Source: DATAFF01 sp963744915 (GTDB lineage Bacteria; Pseudomonadota; Alphaproteobacteria; Rhizobiales; Aestuariivirgaceae). Taken from it: 64,000 bases of DNA. Location of the stretch: contig CAVUUY010000013.1 in the NCBI GenBank assembly GCA_963744915.1, forward strand, positions 372,001 to 436,000, written 5' to 3'. Within the stretch, counting starts at the first letter, position 1. Each line of letters begins with the position of its first letter. The translations under genes and the position numbers were made by a program. Shown piece by piece: positions 8,413-17,361 of this stretch. The notes below the pieces were generated by a model, which saw nothing but the letters and a program-made list of their open reading frames with translations, had not been told where the DNA came from and made no database searches.

Positions 8413-8679
8413 GTGACCAAAATGACCATTGAGTACATCGAAGCCCGGGCGGGCGCGCTCGGCGAAATCACCACCTTCCTCAACCTCGGCGCGCTGTTTC
8501 GGCATTGGCAGGCGCGGCGGTCGGTAAGGCACCTGGCAAGTCTCGACGACTATGTCCTGAAGGACATCGGCCTCAAGCGCAGCGACGTCGAATGGGCGGA
8601 GCGGGTGCCGCTCACCCGGAACGCGGTGCTGGCGCTCGAGGAGCGCGTCCGCCGGCGGCGCCGGTCCGTCGATTCCTGA
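8413..8679 (+). CDS. DUF1127 domain small protein
   Basis: An 88-aa protein with a DUF1127-type helix: 'WQARRSVRHLASLDDYVLKD' followed by 'IGLKRSDVEWA' (residues ~37-65), i.e. the conserved W-R-x(4)-L-x(3)-D-D-x-L-x-D-I-G-x-x-R pattern. Such Arg-rich small proteins in alphaproteobacteria have been linked to RNA turnover and phosphate or stress physiology; the role here is not known. GTG 8413 and ATG 8422 are both possible starts, with purine-rich ribosome-binding sequence before each. It is divergent from the LysR gene with a palindrome between, and its 3' end overlaps convergent cobM by 68 bp. Confidence 0.75.
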   Translation: MTKMTIEYIEARAGALGEITTFLNLGALFRHWQARRSVRHLASLDDYVLKDIGLKRSDVEWAERVPLTRNAVLALEERVRRRRRSVDS

Positions 8680-9421
8680 GCACGTGCTCGTGCCGAGGGT
8701 CGTAGAGTGCTGAGTCGCGGAAACGATGGCTGTCAAGGACGTGCCCGACCAGGATAAGCGCCGTGCGCGTGATCCTGGCGGCACGGACCTTGCCGGCGAT
8801 GGTGGCAAGGGTGCCACGGACGATCCGCTCGTCCGGCCAGCTGGCGCGGTAGACGACCACAACCGGGCAATCGCCGCCATAATGCGGCGTCAGCGCGCGC
8901 TCGATGAAGCGCAGGTTCCTGACCGAGAGATGGATGGCGAGGGTGGCGCGGGCGCGCCCGAGCTGGGCGAGCTCCTCGCCCGGCGGCATGGCGCTGGCCT
9001 GCATGGTGGTGCGGGTCAGGATGATCGTCTGGGCGACCTCGGGCAAGGTGAGCTCCAGCTTGAGGCTGGCGGCAGCGGCGGCATAGGCGGGGACGCCCGG
9101 GCAGACATCATAGGGAATGCCCAACCGATCGAGGCCGCGCATCTGCTCGGCTATGGCGCCATAGAGCGAGGGATCGCCGGAATGGACGCGGGCAACGTCC
9201 TCGCCCTTTGCATGGGCCGCCGCCATCTCGGCCAGGATGTCGTCGAGGCACATCGCGACGGTATCGAGAACGCGGGCGCCAGGCGGGGCCGCCGCCACGA
9301 TCTCCGCCGGCACCAGCGAGCCGGCATAGAGGCAGACCGGGCAGGAGCGGATCAGGGCATGGCCGCGCAGCGTGATGAGGTCCGGGGCGCCGGGCCCGGC
9401 GCCGATGAAGTGCACGGTCAT
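8612..9421 (-). CDS. cobM: Precorrin-4 C11-methyltransferase
   Basis: A 269-aa SAM-dependent tetrapyrrole methylase. 'VHFIGAGPGAPDLITLRG' at the N-terminus is the family's first motif, 'VARVHSGDPSLYGAIAEQM' the conserved GDPxxYG region, and 'TRTTMQASAMPPGE' (residues ~140) the CobM/CbiF-specific 'R(T)xxxxMP' loop. It methylates C11 of the corrin precursor. It is the last gene of the minus-strand cobalamin operon; its start overlaps the end of the cbiG-cobJ gene by 4 bp. The Arg/Pro-rich C-terminal 20 residues overlap the DUF1127 gene and look like a tail. Confidence 0.93.
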   Translation of the reverse strand: MTVHFIGAGPGAPDLITLRGHALIRSCPVCLYAGSLVPAEIVAAAPPGARVLDTVAMCLDDILAEMAAAHAKGEDVARVHSGDPSLYGAIAEQMRGLDRLGIPYDVCPGVPAYAAAAASLKLELTLPEVAQTIILTRTTMQASAMPPGEELAQLGRARATLAIHLSVRNLRFIERALTPHYGGDCPVVVVYRASWPDERIVRGTLATIAGKVRAARITRTALILVGHVLDSHRFRDSALYDPRHEHVLRNRRTGAAGGRAPRAPAPRSG

Positions 9422-11181
9422 GCCGGTTCTTCCCGCATCAGCCCATAGCCGCGCGGCGTATAGGCGACCGTGCTGCCGTCGCCGCGCGCGAAGCTGCGGC
9501 TCTGCCGCGACCCGACAATGACGATGGTGAGCATGTCGACGGCGTCGGCGTCGAAATCGCCAAGGGTGGCGATGGTGACCCGCTCGCCGCTGCGTCCGAG
9601 ATTGGAAGCCGTCACCACCGGTGTGGCGGGCGGGCGATGCTCCGCGAGGATGGCGATGGCCCGGTCGAGCTGGTCGCGCCGGCGCAGCGAGCGCGGATTA
9701 TAGAGGGCGACGACGAAATCGCCGGCGGCGGCGGCACGGAGCCGGTTCTCGATCACCGCCCAAGGGGTCATGAGATCGGACAGGGATATGCAACAGAAAT
9801 CATGGCCGATCAGGGCGCCGGCCGCGGCAGACGCTGCCTGAAAGGCCGAGATGCCGGGGATGATCTCCAGCGCGACCCGCCGGCAGGACGGCTCGACGGC
9901 GGGGGAGCGGCCCTCGTCGAGCATTTCCGCAGCGAGGCTCGCCATGCCGTAGATCGCGGCGTCGCCGGAGCAGAGGAGGGCGACATCGCCGCCCCGACCG
10001 GCGAGCATCAGGGCGTGGCGGACGCGGTCGGCCTCGGCGCCGAGCGGGAAGCGATGCTGCTGCTGGGTGGTGGCGAGATCGGCGGCAAGGTCGAGATAGA
10101 GCCCATAGCCGACCCAGTCGGTGGCGCCGGTCAGCGCCGCGACGGCGGCGGGGCTGCGCCAGGCGCCGCCACCGGGTCCGAGCCCGACCACCGACAGGCG
10201 GCCGCGGCGGTGGCCGGGCAGGTCGACCAGCGGGTCGGGCGCCCTGGCCACGGCCAGCGTGGCGCGGGCCGAGCGGGTCTTCTCGACCAGGAGGGAAGCG
10301 TGCGGCCCGGCCGCAGCGAGTGCGGCGGCCTCGGCGACCCCGGCGACGCCGACCTCGCGCCGGACGATCTCGGAAGGGTTGGCAAGCCGCGGCGTCTCGG
10401 CCGCCAGCTCCTCGGCCGAGAAGAAGCGGACGGGAACGGCAAGGGCGCGGCCGAGCGCCAGCACCGCCGCCTCGTCGGATTTGAGATCGAGCGAGAACAC
10501 GCCGGCAACCGCCATCGTGCTCAGGTTGCGGGCGGCAAGCGTGCCGGTGGCAAGCGCGATCAGCTCGTCGGGGCGAATGCCGCGCTCGCAGCCGACACCG
10601 AGCGCCAGGGTGCGCGGCACATAGACGAGCTCGCTGTCGCTGCCCGGCGAGGGCTGTTCGTCAATCCGGATGGTGAGCCCGGCATTCGGCGCGACCGGCA
10701 AGGCGGCGAGCCAGGGGGCGCGGCCGATCAGGCGAACCGCCGCGCCATCGAGCAGGGCGGCGGCAAAGCGCTTGTGATGCTGCGGGTTGGCAAGCCACCA
10801 GCCGGGCGGCGGATCATCGAGGGCGACGCCGAAGCGGGTCTCGCTCGCGGTGGTGATGGCTGCCGTGCCGCCCAGGAGATGGGCGATGGTGCGGGCAAGC
10901 GCATTGGCGCCATGATGGCCACCGAGCAGCGGCACGGCCGCCGAGCCGTCTTCCGCCACCGCCACGACAGGCGGGTCGTGCGCCTTGTCGCCGAGATGGG
11001 GGGCGAGCGTGCGGATGACGATCCCGGCGGCGCACAACGCAATGACCGGGCGGCCGGCGCGAAAGGCGGCAGTGAGCGCTGCGGTGCCGGCCAGGATCTC
11101 GCCGCCAAGCCGCGACGCGATCGCCTCGGCGAGCGGCGCGCCGGCGCGGGTGACAACGACCACGGCAGGGCGGCTCACCAT
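9418..11181 (-). CDS. cobJ: CbiG-CobJ fusion (precorrin-3B C17-methyltransferase)
   Basis: A 587-aa two-part protein. Residues ~1-320 resemble CbiG/CobE: 'VIALCAAGIVIRTLAPHLGDK' region (central CbiG) and a C-terminal CobE-like part starting 'LALGVGCERGIRPDEL'. From about residue 325 it is CobJ/CbiH: 'LSVVGLGPGGGAWRSP', 'VALLCSGDAAIYGMA', 'EIIPGISAFQAASA', 'VALYNPRSLRR'. CobJ methylates C17 with ring contraction; CbiG opens the lactone in the cobalt-early pathway. The fusion fits adjacent steps. It overlaps cobM by 4 bp and cobI by 7 bp, so expression should be tightly coupled. Length matches CbiG-CobJ fusions known in other bacteria. Confidence 0.9.
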   Translation of the reverse strand: MVSRPAVVVVTRAGAPLAEAIASRLGGEILAGTAALTAAFRAGRPVIALCAAGIVIRTLAPHLGDKAHDPPVVAVAEDGSAAVPLLGGHHGANALARTIAHLLGGTAAITTASETRFGVALDDPPPGWWLANPQHHKRFAAALLDGAAVRLIGRAPWLAALPVAPNAGLTIRIDEQPSPGSDSELVYVPRTLALGVGCERGIRPDELIALATGTLAARNLSTMAVAGVFSLDLKSDEAAVLALGRALAVPVRFFSAEELAAETPRLANPSEIVRREVGVAGVAEAAALAAAGPHASLLVEKTRSARATLAVARAPDPLVDLPGHRRGRLSVVGLGPGGGAWRSPAAVAALTGATDWVGYGLYLDLAADLATTQQQHRFPLGAEADRVRHALMLAGRGGDVALLCSGDAAIYGMASLAAEMLDEGRSPAVEPSCRRVALEIIPGISAFQAASAAAGALIGHDFCCISLSDLMTPWAVIENRLRAAAAGDFVVALYNPRSLRRRDQLDRAIAILAEHRPPATPVVTASNLGRSGERVTIATLGDFDADAVDMLTIVIVGSRQSRSFARGDGSTVAYTPRGYGLMREEPA

Positions 11182-11882
11182 GGCGCGCCGCCCTTATAGA
11201 CGAGGATGATCGAGAAATAGGGCTGCTCGCCATCGGGGAGCTCGGCAAGCGGGGTGATCTTCTGGCCGGGCTCCGTGGCATGGGCGATGACGATGGCACG
11301 GTCGGCAAGACCGGCGGCGGCGAGGAGGGCGCGAATCTTCGGGAAATGGCGGCCGATCTTGACGATCGCCACCGAATCGCTGCCGGCGATGGCGCGGCTC
11401 AGCCGTTCGGCATCGAGCGGGGCGGGGAGAATGGTCATCACGTCGTTGCGCGATGCCAGGGGGCGGCCGGCCGCCGCCGCCGCCGCCATCAGCGAGGGCA
11501 CGCCGGCGACGATCTCGATGGCGAAGTCGCGCTTCAGCAGCGCGTGGAGATACATGAAGCTGCCATAGAAGAAGGGGTCGCCCTCGCACAGGAAGGCGAC
11601 GGCGCGGCCGGCCGCGAGATGGCCGGCGATTGCCGTCGCGGCGCGCTCGTAGGCCGCTTGCGCCGGCTCGCGCGCGACGACCATCGGCAGCTCCACCGGC
11701 AGCTCGACGATGCCGGCCGGCAGATGCGGCGCGGCGATGCGGCGCGCCAGGCTGTCGCCGGATGCGGTCATGGGATAGGCGACGACCGGCACGGTGCCGA
11801 TCACCCGCCTGGCCTTGAGCGTCAGCAATTCCGGATCGCCAGGGCCGACGCCGACGCCATAAAGGGTGGCGGGCGCTACCAT
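11175..11882 (-). CDS. cobI: Precorrin-2 C20-methyltransferase
   Basis: A 235-aa tetrapyrrole methylase: 'LYGVGVGPGDPELLTLKA' at the N-terminus, 'VAFLCEGDPFFYGSFMYLHA' at residues ~95-115, and 'EIVAGVPSLMAAAAAAG'. The GDPFFYGS form and MYL/H residues are typical of CobI/CbiL. It adds the C20 methyl group to precorrin-2. The frame runs on upstream, but ATG 11882 gives the family N-terminus. It overlaps cobL by 7 bp and the cbiG-cobJ gene by 7 bp. Confidence 0.93.
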   Translation of the reverse strand: MVAPATLYGVGVGPGDPELLTLKARRVIGTVPVVAYPMTASGDSLARRIAAPHLPAGIVELPVELPMVVAREPAQAAYERAATAIAGHLAAGRAVAFLCEGDPFFYGSFMYLHALLKRDFAIEIVAGVPSLMAAAAAAGRPLASRNDVMTILPAPLDAERLSRAIAGSDSVAIVKIGRHFPKIRALLAAAGLADRAIVIAHATEPGQKITPLAELPDGEQPYFSIILVYKGGAPW

Positions 11883-13090
11883 GGCTTCTGCACCCGCCAT
11901 TGCAGCACCGGCATGGTCGGCCGCAAGCCCCGCCATTGGCCGAGCGGCTCGAGATGGGCGATGGCGATGCGGACGAGATCGCCGCCATGCTGCTTGTGCA
12001 GCGCGATGAGGCGGGCTTCGCCTTCGAGGGTGACGGTGTTGGCGACGAGCATGCCGCCGGCGGCAAGGCGCGGCCAGGCGGCCAGGAAGACCGTCTCGTC
12101 GGAGATGCCGCCACCGATGAAGACGGCGTCGGGGGCGGGCGCATCGGCAAGGCTCGCCGGTGCCGTTCCGGGAACGATGGCAAGATCGGGAACGCCCAGC
12201 GCCTCGGCATTGGCGGCGATCATGGCGAGCCGCGACGGCTCGCGCTCGAAGGCGAGGGCCCGGGCATTGCGGGCGGCGCGCATCCATTCGATCGCCACCG
12301 AGCCGCAGCCGGCGCCGACATCCCACAGCAGGCGATGCGGCGACGGCGCGAGCGCGGCGATGGTCGAGGCGCGCACCTCGCGCTTGGTCAGCTGGCCGTC
12401 ATGGCGGAAGGCCTGATCCGGCAGGCCGGGAAGCCGCGGCAGGATGATGGCATCGGGGCCGGCGCGGCAGGCGATGGCGAGCGTGTGGAAGTCGGAGAAG
12501 TCCGCCTTGGCGGCGGCGTCGGCGGCGGCGAAGCTCGTCACGCGCTCGGCCTTGCCGTTCATGTGCTCGAGCACGGTGAGCCGGCTGTGGCCGAAGCCGC
12601 GCCGTTCAAGGCGCCCGGCCACCTCGGCAATGGTCGAGCGGTCGCTGGTCAAGGCCAGGATGCGATTTTCCGGCGCGATCAACGGCTCGATCAGGCAGGA
12701 CGGGCGGCCGTGCAGCGAGACGGTGTCGACATGCTGCAGCGGCCATTTGAGGCGGGCGGCGGCAAGCGTGAAGGCCGATGGCTGCGGCAGGATCACCAAT
12801 TCGTCGGCGGCGCAATGGGCAAGCACGGCCTTGCCGATGCCGAAGGTCATGGGATCGCCGGTGGCGAGAATGACGGTCGGCGCGCCGCGCCAGCCGGCGA
12901 TCCTGTCGAACATGCCCTCGATCGGGCTCGGCCAGGCATGGGCATCGCCGCGGACGGCGCCGAGCAGCGCCAGCTGGCGGTTGGAGCCGACGAGATGCGC
13001 CGCGGCATCGACGGCGGCGAGAGCCTGGCGGCCGAGGCCGTCGCGGCCGTCCTCGCCGATCCCGACAATGGTGATCCAGGGCGTGGTCAT
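11876..13090 (-). CDS. cobL: Precorrin-6Y C5,15-methyltransferase (decarboxylating)
   Basis: A 404-aa fused enzyme. The N-terminal half is a CbiE-type methylase ('ITIVGIGEDGRDGLG', 'VILATGDPMTFGIG'), and the C-terminal half from residue ~245 is a CbiT-type class I methyltransferase ('LLWDVGAGCGSVAIEWMRAA', 'DAVFIGGGISDE'). Together they methylate C5 and C15 and remove the C12 acetate carboxyl. ATG 13090 is chosen because it opens directly on the CbiE motif and overlaps cobH's stop by 4 bp. Length is normal for CobL. Confidence 0.93.
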   Translation of the reverse strand: MTTPWITIVGIGEDGRDGLGRQALAAVDAAAHLVGSNRQLALLGAVRGDAHAWPSPIEGMFDRIAGWRGAPTVILATGDPMTFGIGKAVLAHCAADELVILPQPSAFTLAAARLKWPLQHVDTVSLHGRPSCLIEPLIAPENRILALTSDRSTIAEVAGRLERRGFGHSRLTVLEHMNGKAERVTSFAAADAAAKADFSDFHTLAIACRAGPDAIILPRLPGLPDQAFRHDGQLTKREVRASTIAALAPSPHRLLWDVGAGCGSVAIEWMRAARNARALAFEREPSRLAMIAANAEALGVPDLAIVPGTAPASLADAPAPDAVFIGGGISDETVFLAAWPRLAAGGMLVANTVTLEGEARLIALHKQHGGDLVRIAIAHLEPLGQWRGLRPTMPVLQWRVQKPW

Positions 13091-13731
13091 GGAAAATGAG
13101 CGTGGGCGATGGCATTCACCGCCGCTCCCGCCATGGCGGAGCCGCCGCGCCGGCCGAGCAGGGTCAGGAACGGGACGCCGCGGCTGTGGCGGACGAGCTC
13201 CGCCTTGGCTTCGGCGGCGCCGACGAAGCCGACCGGGAAGGCGATGATCGCCGCCGGCTTCGGCCAGCCGCGATCGAGGCCCTCGAGCAGCGCGAAGAGA
13301 GCGGTCGGGGCGTTGCCGATGACCGCTACCGCGCGATCGAGCCGCGGCGGCCACAGTGTCACGGCGGCGGCGGAGCGGGTGGTGGCGAGGCGGCGGGCGA
13401 GATCGGGCACGCGGGGATCGTTCAGCAGGCAGACGATCTCGTTTCCGGCGGGCAGCCTGCCGCCGCCGATCGCCTTCACCGCCATCTCGCAGTCGGTCAG
13501 GATCGGTGCGCCGGCGGCGAGGGCGGCGGCAACGCTTTCAGCAACCGATGGATGGTAGCGCAGCTCGGCAACGATGTCGGTCATGCCGCTGGCATGGATC
13601 AGCCGCTCGGCAATGGCGGCGATCGGCGCAGGGAGGCCGGCGAGCTTCGCCTCGGCACGGATGATCGCGAAGGACTGGGCATAGATCCGGTCGGGATCGC
13701 GAAGATAGTCGAGGGGCGGGGCGGTGGCCAT
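13087..13731 (-). CDS. cobH: Precorrin-8X methylmutase
   Basis: A 214-aa CobH/CbiC protein that moves the C11 methyl to C12 to form hydrogenobyrinate. Landmarks: 'DYLRDPDRIYAQSFAIIRAE' at the N-terminus, the catalytic His in 'RLIHASGMTDIV' (residue ~46), 'ILTDCEMAVKAIG', and the C-terminal 'FPVGFVGAAEAKAELV'. Full length. The start codon directly follows the cbiX stop. Confidence 0.94.
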   Translation of the reverse strand: MATAPPLDYLRDPDRIYAQSFAIIRAEAKLAGLPAPIAAIAERLIHASGMTDIVAELRYHPSVAESVAAALAAGAPILTDCEMAVKAIGGGRLPAGNEIVCLLNDPRVPDLARRLATTRSAAAVTLWPPRLDRAVAVIGNAPTALFALLEGLDRGWPKPAAIIAFPVGFVGAAEAKAELVRHSRGVPFLTLLGRRGGSAMAGAAVNAIAHAHFP

Positions 13732-14787
13732 TCAGCGGCTCTTCAAGGTGCGCGGCCCGAGCGGGTGATCGGCATGAGGATAGTGGGCGCGGTGATGATG
13801 GTGGTGATGGTGGTCGTCATGGTGGTGATGATGGTCGTCATGGTGGTGATGATGCGTGGGCGGAAGGCTCGCCTCGTGCTGGCAGGCGCCGGTGCAGGCG
13901 CCGTCGCACAGGCCGCAGCCGCTGCCGATGCCCTCGACATGATGATGATGGCTCATCTGCGGCGTTCCCACCTCGGCTTCGAAGCCGAGCACCTTGGCGC
14001 GGTATTTGCAGAGGCCGCAGTTCATGTTGGTGTCGCCGGCGAGTATCTGCGTGACCCGGTCGCGGAAGGTTTCGATGACCAGCGGGTGGTCGTTGAGGTA
14101 GGGCGCGTTGATGAATTCGATGGCGGGATGATCCGCGGCGACGCGGTCGGCATGGCGGTAGATGCGGCTGACGAGCACGCCGGTGAACAGGAAGTAGGGA
14201 AAGACCACGATGCGCGGAAAGCCAAGCTTGACGGCATGGCGCAGGCCGGGCTCCACGAGCGGGAAGGTGACGCCGGAGTAGAAGGTTTCGCCCCAGCCGA
14301 AGCCGAAGCCCTCGACCAGCATGCGGGTGATCTTGGCGACGTTGGAATTGGCATCGGGATCGGAGGAGCCGCGCCCCACCACCACCAGCAGCGTGTCGCC
14401 CGGCGGCACCGGCTTGGGGGCGGCGGCGAGCGCCTGGCGGATGCGGGCGGCGGCGGCCTCGATCATGCGGCGCTCGATGCCGAGCTCGCGGCCATAGTCG
14501 ATGGTGACGCGGCGCTCGGCGGCATAGCGGTTGAGCACCGAGGGGATGTCGTTCTTGGCATGGCCGGCGGCGAAGAGCATGCCGGGGACGGCCAGGATGC
14601 GGGTGACGCCGCGGGCCACCAGGGCATCGAGGCCGTCGCGGATGACGGGCGTGGCAAATTCCAGATAGCCGTGCTCGAGCGGCCAGTGCGGGAAGGCTGC
14701 GCCCAACCGGCCGGCAAGGTTGGCGAATTGGGCCGTGGCCAGCCGGTTGCGGCTGCCATGACCGCAGACCATGACGCCAAGGGTCAT
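13732..14787 (-). CDS. cbiX: CbiX-type sirohydrochlorin cobaltochelatase, His-rich
   Basis: A 351-aa long-form CbiX. The chelatase fold starts 'LGVMVCGHGSRNRLA' (His of the active site at residue ~9) with a second repeat from ~'DTLLVVVGRGSSDPDAN'. Near residue 265 is 'MNCGLCKYR', the MxCxxC motif that binds a 4Fe-4S cluster in the Bacillus megaterium-type enzyme, followed by a Cys-rich 'GSGCGLCDGACTGAC' segment and a C-terminal tract with clusters of His and Asp (about 25 His) likely to store or deliver metal. It inserts cobalt into sirohydrochlorin. First gene of the operon; no cobalamin riboswitch was recognised upstream. Confidence 0.9.
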   Translation of the reverse strand: MTLGVMVCGHGSRNRLATAQFANLAGRLGAAFPHWPLEHGYLEFATPVIRDGLDALVARGVTRILAVPGMLFAAGHAKNDIPSVLNRYAAERRVTIDYGRELGIERRMIEAAAARIRQALAAAPKPVPPGDTLLVVVGRGSSDPDANSNVAKITRMLVEGFGFGWGETFYSGVTFPLVEPGLRHAVKLGFPRIVVFPYFLFTGVLVSRIYRHADRVAADHPAIEFINAPYLNDHPLVIETFRDRVTQILAGDTNMNCGLCKYRAKVLGFEAEVGTPQMSHHHHVEGIGSGCGLCDGACTGACQHEASLPPTHHHHHDDHHHHHDDHHHHHHHRAHYPHADHPLGPRTLKSR

Positions 14788-15228
14788 CGGAGCGCCGCGG
14801 CGATGAGGCTCGGGTGAAGATGACGGCCTGGCATGGCGAGCTCCCCTTAAGATATCGGCAGGGTCCGCACAGCCCACGCCGACCCATGCCGGCTTGGCCA
14901 TCTCCTTGGCAGCCCACGGAATTGGCCCCGCATTGGGTCGGCCGCACCGGGATTGCTTTCAGTTCCGATCGTGCTGGAACGCTGCAGCGCATAAGTTTAG
15001 GGGCCGACCCAAGGCGGGGTCAAGGCGTAAGGTCGTCGGTTCAACACACGTCGTAAAGCCCTCAGCGTCGCCATCAAGCCTGAAGAAGGTTACGAGCTGA
15101 AGGCTTTGATAGGTCTTGGCCAAGCTTGGCATGAGCTGCCCATGCCATTCGGCCTCCCAGCGAAGGCCCATCCCCTCGCCCAGCCCTGAACCCGTGCGAG
15201 GGGGATGCGAAACTGCGCGTTGAGCCGA
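14788..15228. other. Intergenic, upstream of cbiX, contains repeat copy 1
   Basis: No credible gene. It holds the cbiX leader and the first copy of the ~75-bp direct repeat. I looked for a cobalamin riboswitch (B12 box) reading toward cbiX and did not find one. Confidence 0.5.
14920..14996 (+). repeat. Direct repeat copy 1 flanking phage-like unit
   Basis: About 75 bp, starting AATTGGCCCCGCATTGGGTC and containing GCTTTCAGTTCCG and GAACGCTGCAG. It matches 17892-17968 in the same orientation at roughly 85% with small indels. The two copies bracket the terminase and DUF5681 remnants, as attachment-site or insertion-generated repeats would. They might instead be copies of a dispersed intergenic repeat. 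Confidence 0.7.
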
Positions 15229-16841
15229 CTACCGCGATAGGTCGGGCAGAGGCAGTGATGTGCGATCGAAGCGGCCCCAGTCAGGCGATCGGGAAAATTC
15301 CCTGCTAACAGGGAAATAACAGGGAATTTCGCCGGCGTTCGCAAAGGGGTGGGCGACAATCCCTTTGCACGTCACTGGAGCAACCAGGTTTAAAACCGAC
15401 CGCGCCGCAGCCAATTTCGAAACATAGATGTGATCAGGGCGATGCCACTCCGGCCGATAATCTTTTGCAGTGAGCACGACACCGCTTACTGGCCGCGGCT
15501 TATAGGGGGGCGGCGCATTGTGGTTTTTCCAGAGCAGATTTTGCACAAGGGTGTCGACCTGGTCGTCGAAGACACTCGAGGGGAAGGCGAGGACCTCTTC
15601 GAGGAAACTCGCTTCCCATGGGGCATGGCGCTGGATCAGAACCCGCCGGCCCTCGATCCAGGGCAAGACGGCGCGGAACCGCTCAAGCTTGCTCATCGGC
15701 GCTGGCGGAAGACACTCGGTTGGGACAGAGGTCCGCCGTTCCAGCTCGCTCGCAAGGGCCGGCCCCAACCCGCTTCTTTCGACGAGGACGATCGATGCAT
15801 TCCACCGCCTGATCATGCCGACAGCATGCTTGAGGAGCTCGAGATAGCCGACCTGACCGCGCCAGACGTCGACCAGATATTCGCGGTCGCGATGCGACCG
15901 GAAAGCCATGATCACGGAAAAGGAGGCATCGGTCCTCTCACTTGAGGCGGTATCGATGCTCAACAGAACGCCGCTGCCATAGGGCACCTCATCGAAGGGC
16001 GGGAAGTGATCGGCGGTGAGGCCGAATGTGCTGCTGCCCGGGCGCTGCTGATAGAGGCTGGCAAAGCTTGGCGAAGAACGAATGCGCTCGACCTCAGCTG
16101 GGGGATAGGCAGCTTGCCATAAAAGCTCGCCGGCCCGACGCTGCCATCGCTTCCCGAGAAACTCAAAGTCCTCATCCTGTTCGGCCAAGAACGGTAGCGA
16201 CAGATGCTGCCAGCCCCCTTCTTAAGAAGGTGGCGGGTCAAATCATGGTGATGAAGGCGCTGCTGGATGACAATGATCCGCCCCGTTCCTTGGTTGATGA
16301 GGCGAGTGCGGATGATCCTGTCGAAGCGCTGATTGACTTCGTCGAGTTTTTCCGGAGAATCGGCATCACCAATGTCCGACGGGTCATCAACTATGATGAG
16401 ATCGGCGGCAAACCCGGTGATGCCACCGTGGATCGAGATGGCCCGCAAAGCGCCGCCTGCCGTGGTCTTGAAGTCCGCGCGGCGATCCTCGCCCCTGGCA
16501 ATACGGGTGGCAAAATTGGGCCTTGTACCAGGAAGCCTCGACGATCCTGTCGAATGGCGGTGGCAATCTAGACAGCCAGTTGGTCGCTGTGACAGACGAT
16601 CAAAATCTGCGAGTGGGGACGATTGGCGAGCTCCTAGGCCGCCAGGCCAATTGAAGTTGATGAGGGTTTTGAAGTGCTTGGGAGGAATGTTAGGGGATCT
16701 CCGCCGCACATTGCCTTCGCCACCTGAACCGCGACGAGCCAATAGAAGATCGAGGTGAGGGGTGCTCGGAAGTTCGAGGGCTGCGTTGAGCGTCCTTGCA
16801 AATCGATGGAGGAAGAGCTTGAAGCGCCCCGGCGGGGACAT
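15229..16841 (-). pseudogene. Phage terminase large subunit remnant
   Basis: Two frames together spell a TerL. The N-terminal ATPase part (15960-16841) has a degenerate Walker A region 'NIPPKHFKTLIN', a Walker B-like 'LIIVDDPSDIGDA', and 'VIQQRLHHHDLTRHLL' (coupling motif). The C-terminal nuclease part (15229-16188) has 'LLSIDTASSERTDASFSV', 'VLVERSGLGPALASELE' and 'FDDQVDTLVQNLLW'. A frameshift near 16180 separates the two, and stretches around residues 60-110 no longer resemble the family, so more lesions are likely. TerL packages phage DNA; here it is broken. It is next to a DUF5681 remnant, a usual partner, and no capsid or portal genes follow. Confidence 0.75.
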
Positions 16842-16933
16842 CAGATCCAGAGACGTCGTCGGGTCCGTTCTGAAGGTGTCAGCCGCCGGCCATGCGAAGT
16901 TTACGCTGCTTGTCTTTGGTGCGTGCCTCAGGT

Positions 16934-17361
16934 TTAGTCGGCATCGTTGTACTCCCTGTCGGTACCTGCTTCTCGGAGCTTTGCGAGCTCCGCGGCGAGG
17001 CGCCGCTCGACCTCGGCATTGATCATGGCCTCGGTCGCCTCTTCAGAAAAGAGATCGGCGGCAGCGGACTCCAGGCTCGCAGAGTTCGCGGGCAAGCCGA
17101 GCAGGCCTTGTCTTGCCGCCCGGTCGCCATCAAGACCGAGCTCGATCAAACTTTCGCACCAGGGCCCGTTGGGTCGAGATCTTGGTGGTTTTCCGTTGTC
17201 CGAAATTCGTGACGATGCGGGCCAGCTCCTTGGCGAGATCGAGCCGCCAGATCGCGCGGCCGTTTCGGTCGGCCGCTGGGATTGCCACTGGTTCCGGGGC
17301 GAAACCGGGTCGCGAGCGGGGGCTTGCGATAGCCGACTTGGGGTGCCTTTCGCTTTTCCAT
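16934..17361 (-). pseudogene. DUF5681 protein remnant (terminase-associated)
   Basis: From ATG 17361 the protein begins 'VGYRKPPLATRFRPGTSGNP' and continues SGRPK, the DUF5681 signature (GYxxPPxxxxFxPGxSGNPxGRPKG). Downstream the conserved 'ARIVT..G..KISTQRALV' part is split over two more frames, and the acidic C-terminus 'EATEAMINAEVERRLAAELA' is in the third, ending at 16934. At least two frameshifts. Such proteins lie directly upstream of TerL in many alphaproteobacterial prophages and may act like a small terminase subunit; that role is inference. Confidence 0.65.

Noticed and set aside
9637..11199. Long plus-strand open frame (520 aa) opposite the cbiG-cobJ gene
   Set aside because: It is the high-GC antisense shadow of a well-recognised gene; composition is Gly/Arg/Ala-rich and no motif is seen. 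The same holds for long antisense frames at 11280-12416, 11900-13099, 13096-14817 and 46732-48123.
13785..13860. CAT/ATG-rich trinucleotide tract resembling a microsatellite
   Set aside because: It codes the His/Asp-rich tail of CbiX on the minus strand, a known family feature.
14788..14919. Cobalamin riboswitch upstream of cbiX
   Set aside because: Expected by context, but no B12-box-like sequence or matching stems were found.
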